The translations under genes and the position numbers were made by a program. Shown one piece after another: positions 1 to 9,811 of a DNA stretch of 35,465 nucleotides; position 1 is the first letter of the stretch; every line of letters begins with the position of its first letter. Under the pieces are notes generated by a model. That model did no database searches. It was given only the letters and a program-made list of their open reading frames with translations, and was not told where the DNA came from. This stretch comes from an uncultured Verrucomicrobiae bacterium (GTDB lineage: Bacteria > Verrucomicrobiota > Verrucomicrobiia > Limisphaerales > AAA164-E04): assembly GCA_943788245.1 (NCBI GenBank), contig CALSPN010000051.1, positions 1 through 35,465 on the forward strand. The letters are read 5' to 3'.

Positions 1-142
1 ACCGTGGATGGACAGGTCATGGTTTTTTTTCGTGATCACGGTGGCAGCAGCAGAGGTCGCCGTCGGTTTGGCGTTGATCGTAGCTCTTTACCGCAAGCGG
101 CAAATATCGGAAGTCGATGAACTGACCTCCTTGAAACTTTAA
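1..142 (+). CDS. nuoK: NADH-quinone oxidoreductase subunit K, C-terminal fragment
   Basis: Only the last ~46 codons are inside the window. After correcting one frame shift they read [10 protein letters not shown] then [21 protein letters not shown] and a short polar tail, which is the typical NuoK C-terminus (third membrane helix with the buried Glu in AAAEVAVG). NuoK is a small membrane-arm subunit of complex I that takes part in proton translocation. It lies 19 bases before nuoL, in the usual K-L-M-N order. The T run at 23-30 has eight Ts where seven are needed, so the frame breaks there; this is probably a base-calling error. Identity is secure from the tail and the context. Confidence 0.88.
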   Translation, partial: PWMDRSWFFFVITVAAAEVAVGLALIVALYRKRQISEVDELTSLKL

Positions 143-161
143 AATTTTGATCGATCAAGAA

Positions 162-2014
162 ATGAGTGGAGCATTTATTCTGGCTTGGATGGTTCTGTTG
201 TTACCTCTGGTATCAACCGTGCTAATTTCATGCTTTACCCTCAAGAATGACAAGCTCAGCGCCAGGGTTTCCATTGGAGCCGTGCTGGCGGGATTCGTGA
301 TGAGCCTACTCATTTTCCTGAGCGCAAGAGAGGCGGGAGAATCCAACATCACCTGGATATCAATCGGAAACTTCCAAGCCACCTTGGGGGTCAAACTGGA
401 TAACCTGAGTGCACTGATGCTATTGATTGTCACCGGAGTGGGTTCATTGATCCACTGGTATTCCCAGGGATACATGCGAGGGGACCGCTCTTACAGCCGC
501 TATTTTGCCTGTCTGAGTTTGTTTACATTCTCGATGCTGGGTATCGTATTGGCTTCCAACTTCATGCAGATGTTCATCTTCTGGGAATTAGTGGGCGTTT
601 CAAGCTACCTGCTGATTGGATTTTGGTATGAACGCCCGGCTGCTGCGGATGCCTCCAAGAAAGCTTTCCTGACCAATCGCATTGGCGATTTCGGATTCAT
701 CCTCGGTATCATTATGGTTTGGGCAGCAACAGGCTCTTTGAACTTTGCTGATCTGAAGGGCATTTTCGAAGCCAATCCTGAAATCCTTGGAGCAACGGCA
801 GGCATTGTGGGCGTGCTTTTATTCTGTGGAGCAGTCGGCAAGTCCGCACAGTTTCCATTGCATGTCTGGCTTCCAGACGCCATGGAGGGCCCTACCCCGG
901 TCAGTGCTTTGATCCATGCCGCGACGATGGTTGCAGCGGGAGTTTTCATGCTTTGCCGGATCTTCTTTTTGCTGAGTCCCGACGCCCTGCAAGTCATCGC
1001 TTGGACAGGCGGTATTACAGCACTGATGGCGGCCGTGATCGCACTCCAGCAGAATGACATCAAACGCATCCTTGCCTATTCGACGCTTTCTCAGCTGGGA
1101 TACATGGTCATGGCGGTTGGAGTGCATGCGCCTGGCGCTGCAATGTTTCACTTGACGACGCATGCCTTTTTCAAGGCCATGCTTTTCCTCGGAGCGGGAT
1201 CCGTGATCCATGCTCTGCACCATGAACAGGATATCTGGAAAATGGGTGGATTGAAGGAAAAGATGCCAGCAACCTACAAGACATTCCTGATCGGCACTCT
1301 CGCACTTTGCGGAGTTACCTCCTTTGAGTGGTTTCTTCAGCAAAGACGGCATCCTGGCTGCTGCGGCAGACTTCAGGCATCATGGCAGTATGTTTCTTTT
1401 TGCCATTGGTGTGCTGGCGGCAGTTTTGACAACGCTTTACATGGCGCGCCTGGTCCTCGTCGCATTTCACGGCAAACACCGTTCCGAGGCTGCCGATCAC
1501 TCACATGAATCTCCCTCGGTGATGACCGGCCCCCTCTGGATCCTGGTCATTCCTACATTGTTTGCCGGTTTTCTACCGATTGAGTCTGCAGTGAACCATG
1601 TAGGCCGGTTTGAATCATGCAGGGGGACACACTCAGGCGCCTCTCGCAATGGCCTTCAGCGTTCTGGCTTTGCTCATCGGCGGAAGTGTTGCTTGGTCGC
1701 TTTATTCGAAGGCTGAGTCTGATCCGATTGCAAATCGTCTGCATGGCTTGTCCACTGCTTTGAAGAACAGACTTTATTTCGATGAAATATTCAACGGCTT
1801 GATCTATGTCACTCACGAAGCTGTTTCCAAGCTTGCTGAATGGGTGGATCGAATCCTTTTGAGCAGCTTCATCGTCAAAGGCTTGTCAAACGTAGTGGAT
1901 GTCTTTGGTCGAGGTCTTCGATTGTTCCAAACTGGGAGCATTCACACTTACGCATTCCTGTTCGTGGTAGGCATCGCTCTGGTGATGTTTTTTGTGATGG
2001 GAGGAGTTCTGTAA
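162..2014 (+). CDS. nuoL: NADH-quinone oxidoreductase subunit L (two apparent frame shifts)
   Basis: Antiporter-like subunit at the distal end of the complex I membrane arm, carrying the long lateral helix. The first frame (to about 1315) shows the family core: GKSAQFPLHVWLPDAMEGPT with the pumping Lys, then SALIHAATMVAAGVF and HAFFKAMLFLGAGS. The next frame continues with GFFSKDGILAAAA, and the last with NHAGGHTQAPLAMAFSV and the C-terminal helices. Removing one T at 1315-1316 (giving GVPPLSGFFSKD) and one G at 1603-1604 restores a 616-residue protein, normal for NuoL. ATG 162 is preferred; an in-frame TTG lies at 147. The stop is 5 bases before nuoM, so the genes are co-transcribed. A real double-frameshift mutant is possible but unlikely. 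Confidence 0.92.
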
Positions 2015-2019
2015 CACTC

Positions 2020-3585
2020 ATGTCTATTTTAACCTTCATCCTGTTTTTACCCCTGTTCGGCGCCGGACTGGTTGCCATGCTCCCTAAATCTGCAAAAGGA
2101 CTCATCCGTGCGGTTGCGCTTGCATCGACGGCGTTACCCTTGCTCTGTGCCATCCTCGCATTTTTATCGTTCAACGGTGCTGAAGCAGGCCCTGGCGGTT
2201 ACAAGTTTTATCAAAAGGTGGCCTGGGTCACGGCGTTGGATATCAATTATCAGGTCGGTGCGGATGGCATCAATATCGGTTTGATCCTCATGGGTTCCAT
2301 TGTCAGCTTTGCAGCAGTTTGCGTTTCTCGAAGTATTCAGGATCGTACAAAGGAATTTCATTTCCTCATGCTCATCATGATCGCGGGTATCATGGGCACC
2401 TTCATGTCCATCGACATTTTCTTCTTCTACTTTTTCCATGAGCTAGCACTGGTTCCCACCTTCATCATGATTGGTGTCTGGGGCCGTGGTAAGAACAAGG
2501 ATTATGCCACCTACAAAATGACGCTTTACCTGACTCTGGGTGCCTTGGTAGCTCTGGTTGGCTTGGTGTTGTTATACGTTCAGTCGGGTGCGAAAACCTT
2601 TGACTTGATCGCTCTTCAGGAGCAACTGCGCAACAACCCGATTTCAGCAGATGCTCAAACAACCATTTTCGGGTTCCTTTTGTTTGGCTTTGGCATCCTG
2701 GTTTCACTCTGGCCTTTTCACACCTGGGCACCTGTTGGTTATGGTGCGGCGCCAACCGCAACGGCCATGTTGCACGCGGGTGTTCTTAAGAAATTTGGTA
2801 TTTATGGACTGATCAGAATAGCCCTTCCTCTCGTGCCTCAGGGTGCGCAGGCCTGGCTGGAAGTACTCGCATGGTTGTGCATGGGTAATATTCTTTATTG
2901 TGGTTGGGTCGCCATGCGCCAGAAAAATCTGAACAAGCTCATTGGTAATTCCAGCGTGGCTCACATGGGTTTTGTTTTTCTTGGCATTGCAAGCATGAAC
3001 TTGATTGGCATCAGCGGTGCAGTACTCGTCATGATCGCGCATGGTTTTCTCGCCGCACTCTCTTTTGGACTGAGCGGATACCTTTACGACCAGAAGAAAA
3101 CCTTGGATATGGATCAATACGGTGGTGCTCTCAGGCAGATGCCGTTCATGGGCAGTTTACTTGTCATGGCCATGATGGCTGGCTGCGGGTTACCCGGTTT
3201 CGCAAACTTTGCAGGAGAAATCACCGTTCTCTTTGGTGCCTGGAAATCTCTACCATGGTTCGTAACCGGCACCGCCTGGGGAGCTTTGATCATTGGTGCT
3301 GTATATGCACTCAGAGCAGTGAGGAAAATGTTGCACGGCCCTGTAGCAAACGACACGCTACCTTTGCAAGATGCCGCAAATTACTGGATCAAACTTCCCT
3401 ATGTTCTTCTGGTGGCTTCACTGTTATTGTTTGGAATTTTCCCTAGCCTCTTGACAGATAAAATTCGCACTTCCGTAGCGGAGGTGGTGAAGTCAATAGA
3501 AGCTGGCACTCAAGATCAACAAACCAATCTTGCTGAAGAATCTGTTAAAACAGGATTGGATATCCAATTGGCCGGGCAGGATTAA
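2020..3585 (+). CDS. nuoM: NADH-quinone oxidoreductase subunit M
   Basis: Second antiporter-like subunit of complex I, about 14 membrane helices, 521 residues. Recognised by FFHELALVPTFIMIGVWG (buried Glu141), PFHTWAP, APTATAMLHAGVLKKFGIYG (helix-8 Lys retained) and LPGFANFAGEITVLFG (helix-12 Glu). ATG 2020 is chosen because the protein then starts MSILTFILFLPLFGAGLVAM like family members; the frame stays open upstream inside nuoL but codes for nothing recognisable. A GGAGG-like stretch lies about 16 bases before it. Odd point: the position of the helix-7 pumping lysine (Lys234 in E. coli NuoM) reads Leu227 here (GFGILVSLWPFHTWAP), and the usual DAH after WLP is also absent. The reading frame is intact and the neighbours are nuoL and nuoN. 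Confidence 0.95.
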   Translation: MSILTFILFLPLFGAGLVAMLPKSAKGLIRAVALASTALPLLCAILAFLSFNGAEAGPGGYKFYQKVAWVTALDINYQVGADGINIGLILMGSIVSFAAVCVSRSIQDRTKEFHFLMLIMIAGIMGTFMSIDIFFFYFFHELALVPTFIMIGVWGRGKNKDYATYKMTLYLTLGALVALVGLVLLYVQSGAKTFDLIALQEQLRNNPISADAQTTIFGFLLFGFGILVSLWPFHTWAPVGYGAAPTATAMLHAGVLKKFGIYGLIRIALPLVPQGAQAWLEVLAWLCMGNILYCGWVAMRQKNLNKLIGNSSVAHMGFVFLGIASMNLIGISGAVLVMIAHGFLAALSFGLSGYLYDQKKTLDMDQYGGALRQMPFMGSLLVMAMMAGCGLPGFANFAGEITVLFGAWKSLPWFVTGTAWGALIIGAVYALRAVRKMLHGPVANDTLPLQDAANYWIKLPYVLLVASLLLFGIFPSLLTDKIRTSVAEVVKSIEAGTQDQQTNLAEESVKTGLDIQLAGQD

Positions 3586-3612
3586 AACTTTAGATTGTAT
3601 CCATTTTTTTCG

Positions 3613-5058
3613 ATGAATATCGCAGCATCCATATTAGAAATAGCCGTGATCGGACTGGGCATCGCTGTCATGCTCGCTGATCTCTGGTTACCTCGAGAAA
3701 AAAAGATCTGGCTCGGATATGCCGCAGCCGCAGGTCTTACTTTGATTCTGTTTGGCAGTTTCAGCATGTCCGGGAATCCGGCCACTTTGGCTTTTGGCGA
3801 CATGTACATCCTTGACGCTTTCGCGCTTTTCTTTAAGCGCTTCTTCCTGATAGCTGCCATCCTGGTGATGATTGTATCGATCGAATATTCCCCTAAGTTC
3901 CAGACAGGCAAGGGAGAGTACTTCACGCTCGTGCTCTTTGCGTTGGCCGGTATGATGTTTTCGGCCTCTGCAAATCATTTTGCTCTGTTATTTGTCTCCA
4001 TGGAGTTAATGACCATCACCTTTTATGTCCTAACGAGCTTCCTTCGCAACCAGATACTCTCGCTTGAAGCCGGTATCAAATACCTCATCCTGGGAGCACT
4101 TTCATCGGGATTCCTTGTTTACGGAATCGCGCTGGTTTATGGGACAACCAGCACGATGGATTTTGCCACTTTGAGGGAAAAATCAGCTCTCATGACCGAT
4201 AATCCACTCCTGCTTGTGGGACTGCTGATGATCATCGGTGGTCTTGGATTCAAGATTGCTGCCTTCCCTTTTCAATTTTGGGCGCCTGATGTTTACCAGG
4301 GGTCGCCTTCATCAACGACCGCATTTCTCGCTGTCGGCTCAAAAGCCGCCGGATTTGCTCTTCTGATGCGTCTACTTTTTGTGGCAGTCCCTGACATCAC
4401 CTTGCAATGGGAGAAACTGTTGATGGTCATTGCGGGTATCACCATCCTGTATGGCAACCTCTGCGCCCTTCCCCAGCGTAATTTAAAGCGTTTACTGGGT
4501 TACTCAAGCATCGCAAATGCTGGTTACTTGATGATGGGGATAGCAGCCATGAGCGCCTCTGGTTCAACCGCCATCCTGTATTATCTGTATAGCTATATGT
4601 TCACGGTTATTGCTGCATTCCTGATCATTATTCTGGTCATGAAGCACACAGGCGCTGAGGACATTGTTCACCTCGCCAAGCTACACGAACGTGCACCGGG
4701 TCTGGCTGGCGTCATGACCCTTTCAATGGTTTCTTTGGCGGGCATTCCCCCACTGGCAGGTTTCTTCGGCAAATTCTTATTGTTTGAAGCAGTGATCGAA
4801 CAAGCTTCTGCACAATCAAGTTATTATTTGCTGGCCGCCGTAGCCATCGTCGGAGTGGTGATTTCTTTGTATTATTACTTTGGCGTCATTCGGACGATCT
4901 ACTGGGGAAAACAACAAATGATTCCAGAAGATATCCAGATTTCCCCTGCTTCCAACGCCGCTCTTTGGGTGTGTAGTGTCGTGATCATCTATCTAGGAAT
5001 CATGCCTGAAAGATTGATGCAGGCTGCGACTGCTGCTGTGGAATCTTTGAAATTTTAG
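3613..5058 (+). CDS. nuoN: NADH-quinone oxidoreductase subunit N
   Basis: Third antiporter-like subunit of complex I, 481 residues, all membrane helices. Family motifs are MELMTITFYVLTSFLRN, GLGFKIAAFPFQFWAPDVY (helix-7 Lys present), PSSTTAFLAVGSKAAGF and LAGIPPLAGFFGKFLLFEA. ATG 3613 gives MNIAASILEIAVIGLGIAV; a TTG at 3595 is in frame but would add an untypical YPFFS stretch. No clear Shine-Dalgarno sequence precedes the ATG, which follows a T-rich run. It is the last nuo gene here: the next gene is convergent, and the 29 bases between nuoN's stop and the palindrome at 5088 show no strong terminator. Confidence 0.96.
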   Translation: MNIAASILEIAVIGLGIAVMLADLWLPREKKIWLGYAAAAGLTLILFGSFSMSGNPATLAFGDMYILDAFALFFKRFFLIAAILVMIVSIEYSPKFQTGKGEYFTLVLFALAGMMFSASANHFALLFVSMELMTITFYVLTSFLRNQILSLEAGIKYLILGALSSGFLVYGIALVYGTTSTMDFATLREKSALMTDNPLLLVGLLMIIGGLGFKIAAFPFQFWAPDVYQGSPSSTTAFLAVGSKAAGFALLMRLLFVAVPDITLQWEKLLMVIAGITILYGNLCALPQRNLKRLLGYSSIANAGYLMMGIAAMSASGSTAILYYLYSYMFTVIAAFLIIILVMKHTGAEDIVHLAKLHERAPGLAGVMTLSMVSLAGIPPLAGFFGKFLLFEAVIEQASAQSSYYLLAAVAIVGVVISLYYYFGVIRTIYWGKQQMIPEDIQISPASNAALWVCSVVIIYLGIMPERLMQAATAAVESLKF

Positions 5059-5087
5059 ATATTGAGCAGATTGATTGAAACTCGGCC

Positions 5088-5104
5088 GCAAGAATCATTC
5101 TTGC
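5088..5104. repeat. Perfect 8-1-8 palindrome at the nuoN/sulfatase junction
   Basis: The sequence GCAAGAAT-C-ATTCTTGC is a perfect inverted repeat whose centre is the sulfatase stop codon. It lies between two convergent genes and could fold as a short hairpin in either transcript, but no U-tract follows on either strand, so it is not a canonical terminator. Its core AGAATCATTCT is identical to the core of the Fur/PerR-type box at 16543-16557. Whether it is a protein site or coincidence cannot be told from sequence. Confidence 0.5.
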
Positions 5105-6516
5105 AATCTCCGCGATAATCTCATCGAGAGACGAGTCACGAGCGCTTCATTTCCAGATGCAATATTTCTGGTTTCTTTTTCAGCACTTGAATGATCATAC
5201 AATTCCACGAAACCATCCTTGTGGAGGATCATTCGATGCGAGCCATGACGAATTGTCCTGGCCCTTCCGGTGTAAGCAACGGCTGGATGACCGGGAGCAT
5301 TTGGATTCTCCAATTGTGGTTTTAATGAGACTCCATTGACAAAATCAGGCATCGGCAGATCCGTTAATTCGCACAATGTCGGGAAAAGGTCCAGTGTTTC
5401 TACCATGGATTGAGTTACTGCACCAGGCTGGTTGATGCCCGGATAGGACACGATCAATGGCGACCTGAGGGATTCTTCAAACAGAGCATGCTTCCCCCAA
5501 ATTGAATGTTCTCCAAGATGCCACCCATGATCGCCCCATAGTATGACGATGGTGTTTTGAGATACGCTGCTCTTTTCAAGCTGATTCAGGAGACGTCCCA
5601 CCTGCGCATCGGCATAGGTCACACAGGCAGCATAATGCTTCCTGACCTCCATCGCAAAATCAACATCCTTGTTGGGGTTTCGCCCCCATCGATTGTATTT
5701 CATGAACTCACCTGACCCATGCCAGGTTGTTTTGCCGCTGGGTTTTTCGGGGTGAGGTGTGGGAGGTAATTCAACATTTTCATAAGGCGCTAGATACTTA
5801 GCCGGAGCTCCGAACGGAAGATGAGGACGCAGGATGCCCACCGCCAGAAAAAAAGGTTTGGACGGATTCGAAGCAAGTTCTTCTATTTGCCTCAAGGATT
5901 CATCCACTGAAATTCCGTCTGGATAGATGGTGTCATCTCCTTCTGTAGATTGGAAAACATCCATGTCTTGAGCTTTCACTCGTATTTCACCCTTTGCCAA
6001 TCCGTGCATCCAACCTCTTGGATGCAGCCATGGTCCAGCTGGTAATAAATGACGATCCCATGAATCCGGCATTTCGAGTAGATCAGGATCATCCCAATCC
6101 GCACCACCCAGGCCTCCGGGATGATGTGAAACTTTACCAACAGAAACAGACGTGTAACCATTCATGCGAAACCAGGCAGGCATGGTTGGATGAATCGAAC
6201 TCGGCTGATCCTTGAGTTTTTTTGCACGACGAAACAATGCATCATTTCCTGGCCAGCCATATCGTCCGGTTAACAGGGTATTCCTCGATGCGCCGCATGT
6301 AGGTGCTTGCACATAGTGACTCAGGAATGCTCTCCCTTGAGATGCCAGCCGGTCAATGTTGGGGGAATGGATATAGGACTTACCAAAACAATTTAATTCA
6401 GGGCGCAGGTCATCAACACAGATGAGAAGAACGTTCGGGCGCGAACCTGCCTTCACTCCACTAAAAGAAATGCATATCAGAGCCAGAATGCTGATGGGTT
6501 TGTTCAATATATTCAT
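5095..6516 (-). CDS. Secreted sulfatase, iduronate-2-sulfatase-like
   Basis: Alkaline-phosphatase-fold sulfatase, 473 residues. It begins with a signal peptide ([20 protein letters not shown]), then [16 protein letters not shown] with the metal-binding Asp34/Asp35. [17 protein letters not shown] holds the C-x-A-x-R form of the sulfatase signature, in which Cys74 would be converted to formylglycine by a maturase encoded elsewhere. The later [19 protein letters not shown] carries the second metal Asp/His pair. The CxAxR form and VDDLRPEL resemble iduronate-2-sulfatase-type enzymes, which suggests desulfation of algal or animal polysaccharides; the substrate is inference. ATG 6516 is chosen because it starts the signal peptide; the frame remains open upstream to 6585. 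It stands alone between nuoN (convergent) and tlyA (divergent), with no carbohydrate genes beside it. Confidence 0.9.
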   Translation of the reverse strand: MNILNKPISILALICISFSGVKAGSRPNVLLICVDDLRPELNCFGKSYIHSPNIDRLASQGRAFLSHYVQAPTCGASRNTLLTGRYGWPGNDALFRRAKKLKDQPSSIHPTMPAWFRMNGYTSVSVGKVSHHPGGLGGADWDDPDLLEMPDSWDRHLLPAGPWLHPRGWMHGLAKGEIRVKAQDMDVFQSTEGDDTIYPDGISVDESLRQIEELASNPSKPFFLAVGILRPHLPFGAPAKYLAPYENVELPPTPHPEKPSGKTTWHGSGEFMKYNRWGRNPNKDVDFAMEVRKHYAACVTYADAQVGRLLNQLEKSSVSQNTIVILWGDHGWHLGEHSIWGKHALFEESLRSPLIVSYPGINQPGAVTQSMVETLDLFPTLCELTDLPMPDFVNGVSLKPQLENPNAPGHPAVAYTGRARTIRHGSHRMILHKDGFVELYDHSSAEKETRNIASGNEALVTRLSMRLSRRLQE

Positions 6517-6616
6517 GGGTTTGAAGAAGAATATGGCACAACGGATGATCCATGTGAAAGAACATATTCCGCGGATACATTGCACAGGCGCCCGAGAACC
6601 TTTAAGTTGTTTCGTC

Positions 6617-7360
6617 GTGAATGGTCACCGCAAAAGACTGGATCAGATTTTGGTGGATCGAGGTTTCTTTGGAAGCCGCGAACGCGCCAAGCGCGCCGTT
6701 ATGGCTGGGCAGGTGATGGTTGAAGATCAACCCGCAACCAAACCGGGGCAACAAGTACGCCCTGATGCGAATTTAAAGTTAAAAGAACAAGATCCGTTTG
6801 TTTCCAGAGGCGGTCTCAAGCTGGATCATGCACTCGAGCACTTTAAACTGAATGTTCAAGACGCAATGGCAGCCGACCTTGGCGCATCCACAGGTGGATT
6901 CACCGATTGTTTACTGCAGCGCGGCGTCTCCAAAGTATTCGCCATAGATGTTGGTCAGGGACAATTAGCTTGGAAATTGAGAACAGATAATCGCGTGGTG
7001 GTGATGGAAAAAACCAATGCCCGGCACCTGAATAAAAAACATTTACCCGGTGAGATCGACCTGATTGTGGTGGACTGCTCGTTTATTTCACTCAAGCACA
7101 TTCTTCCACCAGCAGTTGCATTGCTGGAGCGTGATGGTAATGTCGTCGCATTGATCAAACCCCAATTTGAAGCAGGTAAAGAGGAAGCGGACAAGGGACG
7201 CGGCGTGATTAGAGATCCAAATATACATGATCAAATCATTCACTCACTTCATCAGTTTACCACAGAAGAGCTGGGTTTGAATTGGAAGGGAATCGTCGAA
7301 TCACCGATACTTGGCCCCGCAGGTAACAAAGAATTTTTAGTCTGGCTTGAAAAATACTGA
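6617..7360 (+). CDS. tlyA: TlyA family rRNA (cytidine-2'-O)-methyltransferase
   Basis: 247 residues. An N-terminal S4 RNA-binding domain ([25 protein letters not shown], residues 8-31) is joined to an FtsJ-type SAM-dependent methyltransferase. The catalytic and cofactor features are visible: [15 protein letters not shown] (Lys68), the SAM loop [14 protein letters not shown] (87-100), [12 protein letters not shown] and [13 protein letters not shown]. TlyA proteins methylate cytidines in 16S and 23S rRNA and were earlier called hemolysin A. GTG 6617 is chosen because [10 protein letters not shown] is where family members begin; the open frame upstream (with ATGs) runs over the divergent sulfatase start. 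The 3' end overlaps nadK by 14 bases, so the two are probably translationally coupled. Confidence 0.92.
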   Translation: MNGHRKRLDQILVDRGFFGSRERAKRAVMAGQVMVEDQPATKPGQQVRPDANLKLKEQDPFVSRGGLKLDHALEHFKLNVQDAMAADLGASTGGFTDCLLQRGVSKVFAIDVGQGQLAWKLRTDNRVVVMEKTNARHLNKKHLPGEIDLIVVDCSFISLKHILPPAVALLERDGNVVALIKPQFEAGKEEADKGRGVIRDPNIHDQIIHSLHQFTTEELGLNWKGIVESPILGPAGNKEFLVWLEKY

Positions 7361-8249
7361 ATTCAAAACAGAGCGGATTGGATTGGTCGCAAATCCAGGA
7401 AAGCCCGTATGGAAGCAGGCCATTGAGCAAGCTCGCCGTCTCATCCAGGCTTCCGGCAGAGAAGTCGTTTATGAAGACCATCTCTTGTCGGTTGATGCCT
7501 TTCAAACCGAGGGTATGGAGGTGATCAGGGAAACCGCTGAGCGATCCGACGTCTTGATCGTGTTTGGCGGTGATGGCACAATGTTACATGCTGCAAGATC
7601 CTTACAAGGCACTCCGACCCCACTTCTGGGGATCAACACTGGAGGACTTGGTTTCTTGACCGCGGCCCCTGTCGAAGACTTGGAAGCCACGCTTCAGAAG
7701 GTTTGGAAAGGTCAACTCAGTTTGGATAAACGACCATACATCCGATCTCATTTGACAGGTGAAAACGAAAGCACAAATGATCTGACAGCAGTCAATGATT
7801 TCGTGATCAGTCGAGGCATGGCTTCCCGCATGATTGAACTTGAAGTCATTGTTGATGGTCAATTGCTGACCCAATACAGATGCGATGGATTCATCATCAG
7901 CACTCCCACAGGCTCAACCGCATATTCCCTCTCCGCTGGCGGAGCCGTTGTATCCCCTGGCGCCAATGTGTTCACACTGACGCCGATCTGCCCTCACACC
8001 CTCTCAAACCGATCCGTCATTGTGGGTATGCAATCAACCATTGAAGTTCGCATATTAAGCACCAGAGTCGAAACTGTTTTGACAGCAGATGGCCAAAAAC
8101 AAATTGAACTCGCCCCAAATGACCAGGTACGCATCCACGCCATTCCCGATCAGGTTCAAATACTCAACTTACCCGAAAATTCCTTTTTCAACACCCTTCG
8201 ACAGAAAATGCATTGGAGCGGATCCCATGTCACCCGGCCAAAGGAGTAG
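7347..8249 (+). CDS. nadK: NAD(+) kinase
   Basis: Phosphorylates NAD to NADP in the cytosol. 300 residues, with the family's GGDGT motif (VFGGDGTMLHAARSL, residues 72-86), INTGGLGFLT, a substrate-binding NDF in TAVNDFVISRG, the catalytic TPTGSTAYSLSAGGAVV loop and PICPHTLSNRSVIV. The only start that includes the conserved ERIGLVANPGKP strand is TTG 7347, which overlaps the end of tlyA by 14 bases; an internal TTG is less likely. The tlyA-nadK pairing is common in bacteria. The downstream gatA gene is convergent. Confidence 0.94.
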   Translation: MKNTEFKTERIGLVANPGKPVWKQAIEQARRLIQASGREVVYEDHLLSVDAFQTEGMEVIRETAERSDVLIVFGGDGTMLHAARSLQGTPTPLLGINTGGLGFLTAAPVEDLEATLQKVWKGQLSLDKRPYIRSHLTGENESTNDLTAVNDFVISRGMASRMIELEVIVDGQLLTQYRCDGFIISTPTGSTAYSLSAGGAVVSPGANVFTLTPICPHTLSNRSVIVGMQSTIEVRILSTRVETVLTADGQKQIELAPNDQVRIHAIPDQVQILNLPENSFFNTLRQKMHWSGSHVTRPKE

Positions 8250-8253
8250 CTCA

Positions 8254-8296
8254 GCCAGCGTTTTGTATTACCCTCGACTCCGATCAGTTCGCTGGC
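8254..8296. repeat. Inverted repeat in the nadK/gatA convergent gap
   Basis: GCCAGCG (8254-8260) and CGCTGGC (8290-8296) form a perfect 7-base inverted repeat with a 29-base loop, between the nadK stop and the gatA stop. The large loop makes it a weak terminator candidate; it could also be chance. Confidence 0.25.
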
Positions 8297-8320
8297 ATCA
8301 GACATCGTAAACAATTGCCG

Positions 8321-9781
8321 TTATCTGGGAGAGGCCTGATGCCAGTCAGTGCTTTGCTCGAAGGCGTAAGCTGACTTCAGCAATTTGGATTCTTCAAAGG
8401 ATTTGCCCATGAGCTGCAAGCCAATGGGTAATTCGGGGTTTTCCGAAAACCCACAGGGTAGACTGATCCCACAGTTGCCAACCAGGTTGGAGGAAATCGT
8501 AAAGATATCAGTCAGGTACATCTGCAACGGGTCCATGGATTTCTCACCTATTTTGAAAGCGGGTGTTGGGACTGTTGGCGTGAGCAGTATATCAACTTTT
8601 TCAAATGCTTTTTGAAAATCTTGTCGAATCAGCGTTCGTACCTTTTGAGCACGCAAGTAGTAAGCATCATAATAACCACTGCTTAAAACATACGTTCCGA
8701 GCATAATACGACGCTTAACCTCTGATCCAAATCCGGCTCCACGCGTCTTGGAATACAATTCAACTGGATCTTTCCCGTCAACCCTCGCCCCATAGCGAAT
8801 ACCATCAAAACGGGCGAGGTTGGCACTGGCCTCGGCAGTACAGATGATGTAATAGGTGGCGATGGCATAATCAGTGTGAGGGAGAGAAACTTCTTCAATC
8901 TCAGCCCCCAGTTTGCTGTATTGAACTATGGCTGCATCCACTGCGGACTTAACCTGCGGATCCATTCCATCAACAAAATATTCCTTCGGTAAACCTACCT
9001 TCAAACCTTTGATGTCCTCCCCCAGAGTTTGAGTAAAATCTTCAACATCCTGAGGCACACTGGTGGAGTCAAGTTCATCATGGCCAGCAATGACGTTGAG
9101 CATGGTGGCTGCGTCTCGAACCCCCAAAGTGAGTGGGCCAATTTGATCCAGCGACGAGGCAAACGCGGTTAATCCAAAACGTGAAACCCTCCCGTAGCTG
9201 GGCTTCATTCCAACGCAACCACAAAACGAAGCTGGCTGCCTGATGGATCCCCCTGTATCGGACCCCAATGACCCCGCGCAGTAACCTGCAGATACCGCCG
9301 CGGCTGATCCGCCCGATGATCCACCAGGAATGTGCTCTTTGCTCCAAGGATTCCGAGTCACACCGCTGCTCGAATTCTCTGTCGAACTTCCCATGGCAAA
9401 CTCGTCCAGATTAGCCCGCCCGATGATAACCGCACCAGCATCCTTCAGCTTGCTGACTACCGTGGCGTCATAAGGTGCTACAAAGTTCTCCAGCATCTTG
9501 GAAGCACATGTCAATGGCTGCCCCTTCTCGGCAATGTTGGCTTTGATGGCCACCGGCAAACCAATCAAGGGTTTGTCAGTGGTTTTTGGATTGGCTGCCA
9601 GGGCTTTATCAGCCGCATCCGCCTGAGCTAGGGCTCCATCCGTGTCCACATGGATGAGTGCGTTGAGCTCCGAGTTGGATGCTTCAATACGGTTTAAGTA
9701 AGTAGAAACAATATCACGGGAGGTGGTTTCTCCTTGCTGGAGGCGGGCTTGAAGGGAAGAAATCGATTCGTGGGTATCCAT
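8321..9781 (-). CDS. gatA: Asp-tRNA(Asn)/Glu-tRNA(Gln) amidotransferase subunit A
   Basis: Amidase subunit that releases ammonia from glutamine for the GatCAB tRNA-dependent amidotransferase. 486 residues, the normal length. The amidase-signature catalytic triad is visible: Lys80 in [12 protein letters not shown], Ser155 in [13 protein letters not shown] and nucleophile Ser179 in [16 protein letters not shown]. These are one position from Lys79/Ser154/Ser178 of the well-studied Staphylococcus enzyme. ATG 9781 gives [18 protein letters not shown], a typical N-terminus. It follows gatC by 30 bases on the same strand, forming a gatCA operon; gatB is not in the window. Confidence 0.96.
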   Translation of the reverse strand: MDTHESISSLQARLQQGETTSRDIVSTYLNRIEASNSELNALIHVDTDGALAQADAADKALAANPKTTDKPLIGLPVAIKANIAEKGQPLTCASKMLENFVAPYDATVVSKLKDAGAVIIGRANLDEFAMGSSTENSSSGVTRNPWSKEHIPGGSSGGSAAAVSAGYCAGSLGSDTGGSIRQPASFCGCVGMKPSYGRVSRFGLTAFASSLDQIGPLTLGVRDAATMLNVIAGHDELDSTSVPQDVEDFTQTLGEDIKGLKVGLPKEYFVDGMDPQVKSAVDAAIVQYSKLGAEIEEVSLPHTDYAIATYYIICTAEASANLARFDGIRYGARVDGKDPVELYSKTRGAGFGSEVKRRIMLGTYVLSSGYYDAYYLRAQKVRTLIRQDFQKAFEKVDILLTPTVPTPAFKIGEKSMDPLQMYLTDIFTISSNLVGNCGISLPCGFSENPELPIGLQLMGKSFEESKLLKSAYAFEQSTDWHQASPR

Positions 9782-9811
9782 GTTGTTTTTGGAAATAGGT
9801 CTGTGGTCGGT

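Noticed and set aside
819-1352. 177-codon minus-strand frame over nuoL
   Set aside because: Antisense to clearly conserved NuoL sequence; composition is typical of a shadow frame.
1840-2019. Long N-terminal extension of nuoM into nuoL
   Set aside because: The added residues are the out-of-frame reading of the nuoL end; MSILTFILFLPLFG at 2020 is the normal start.
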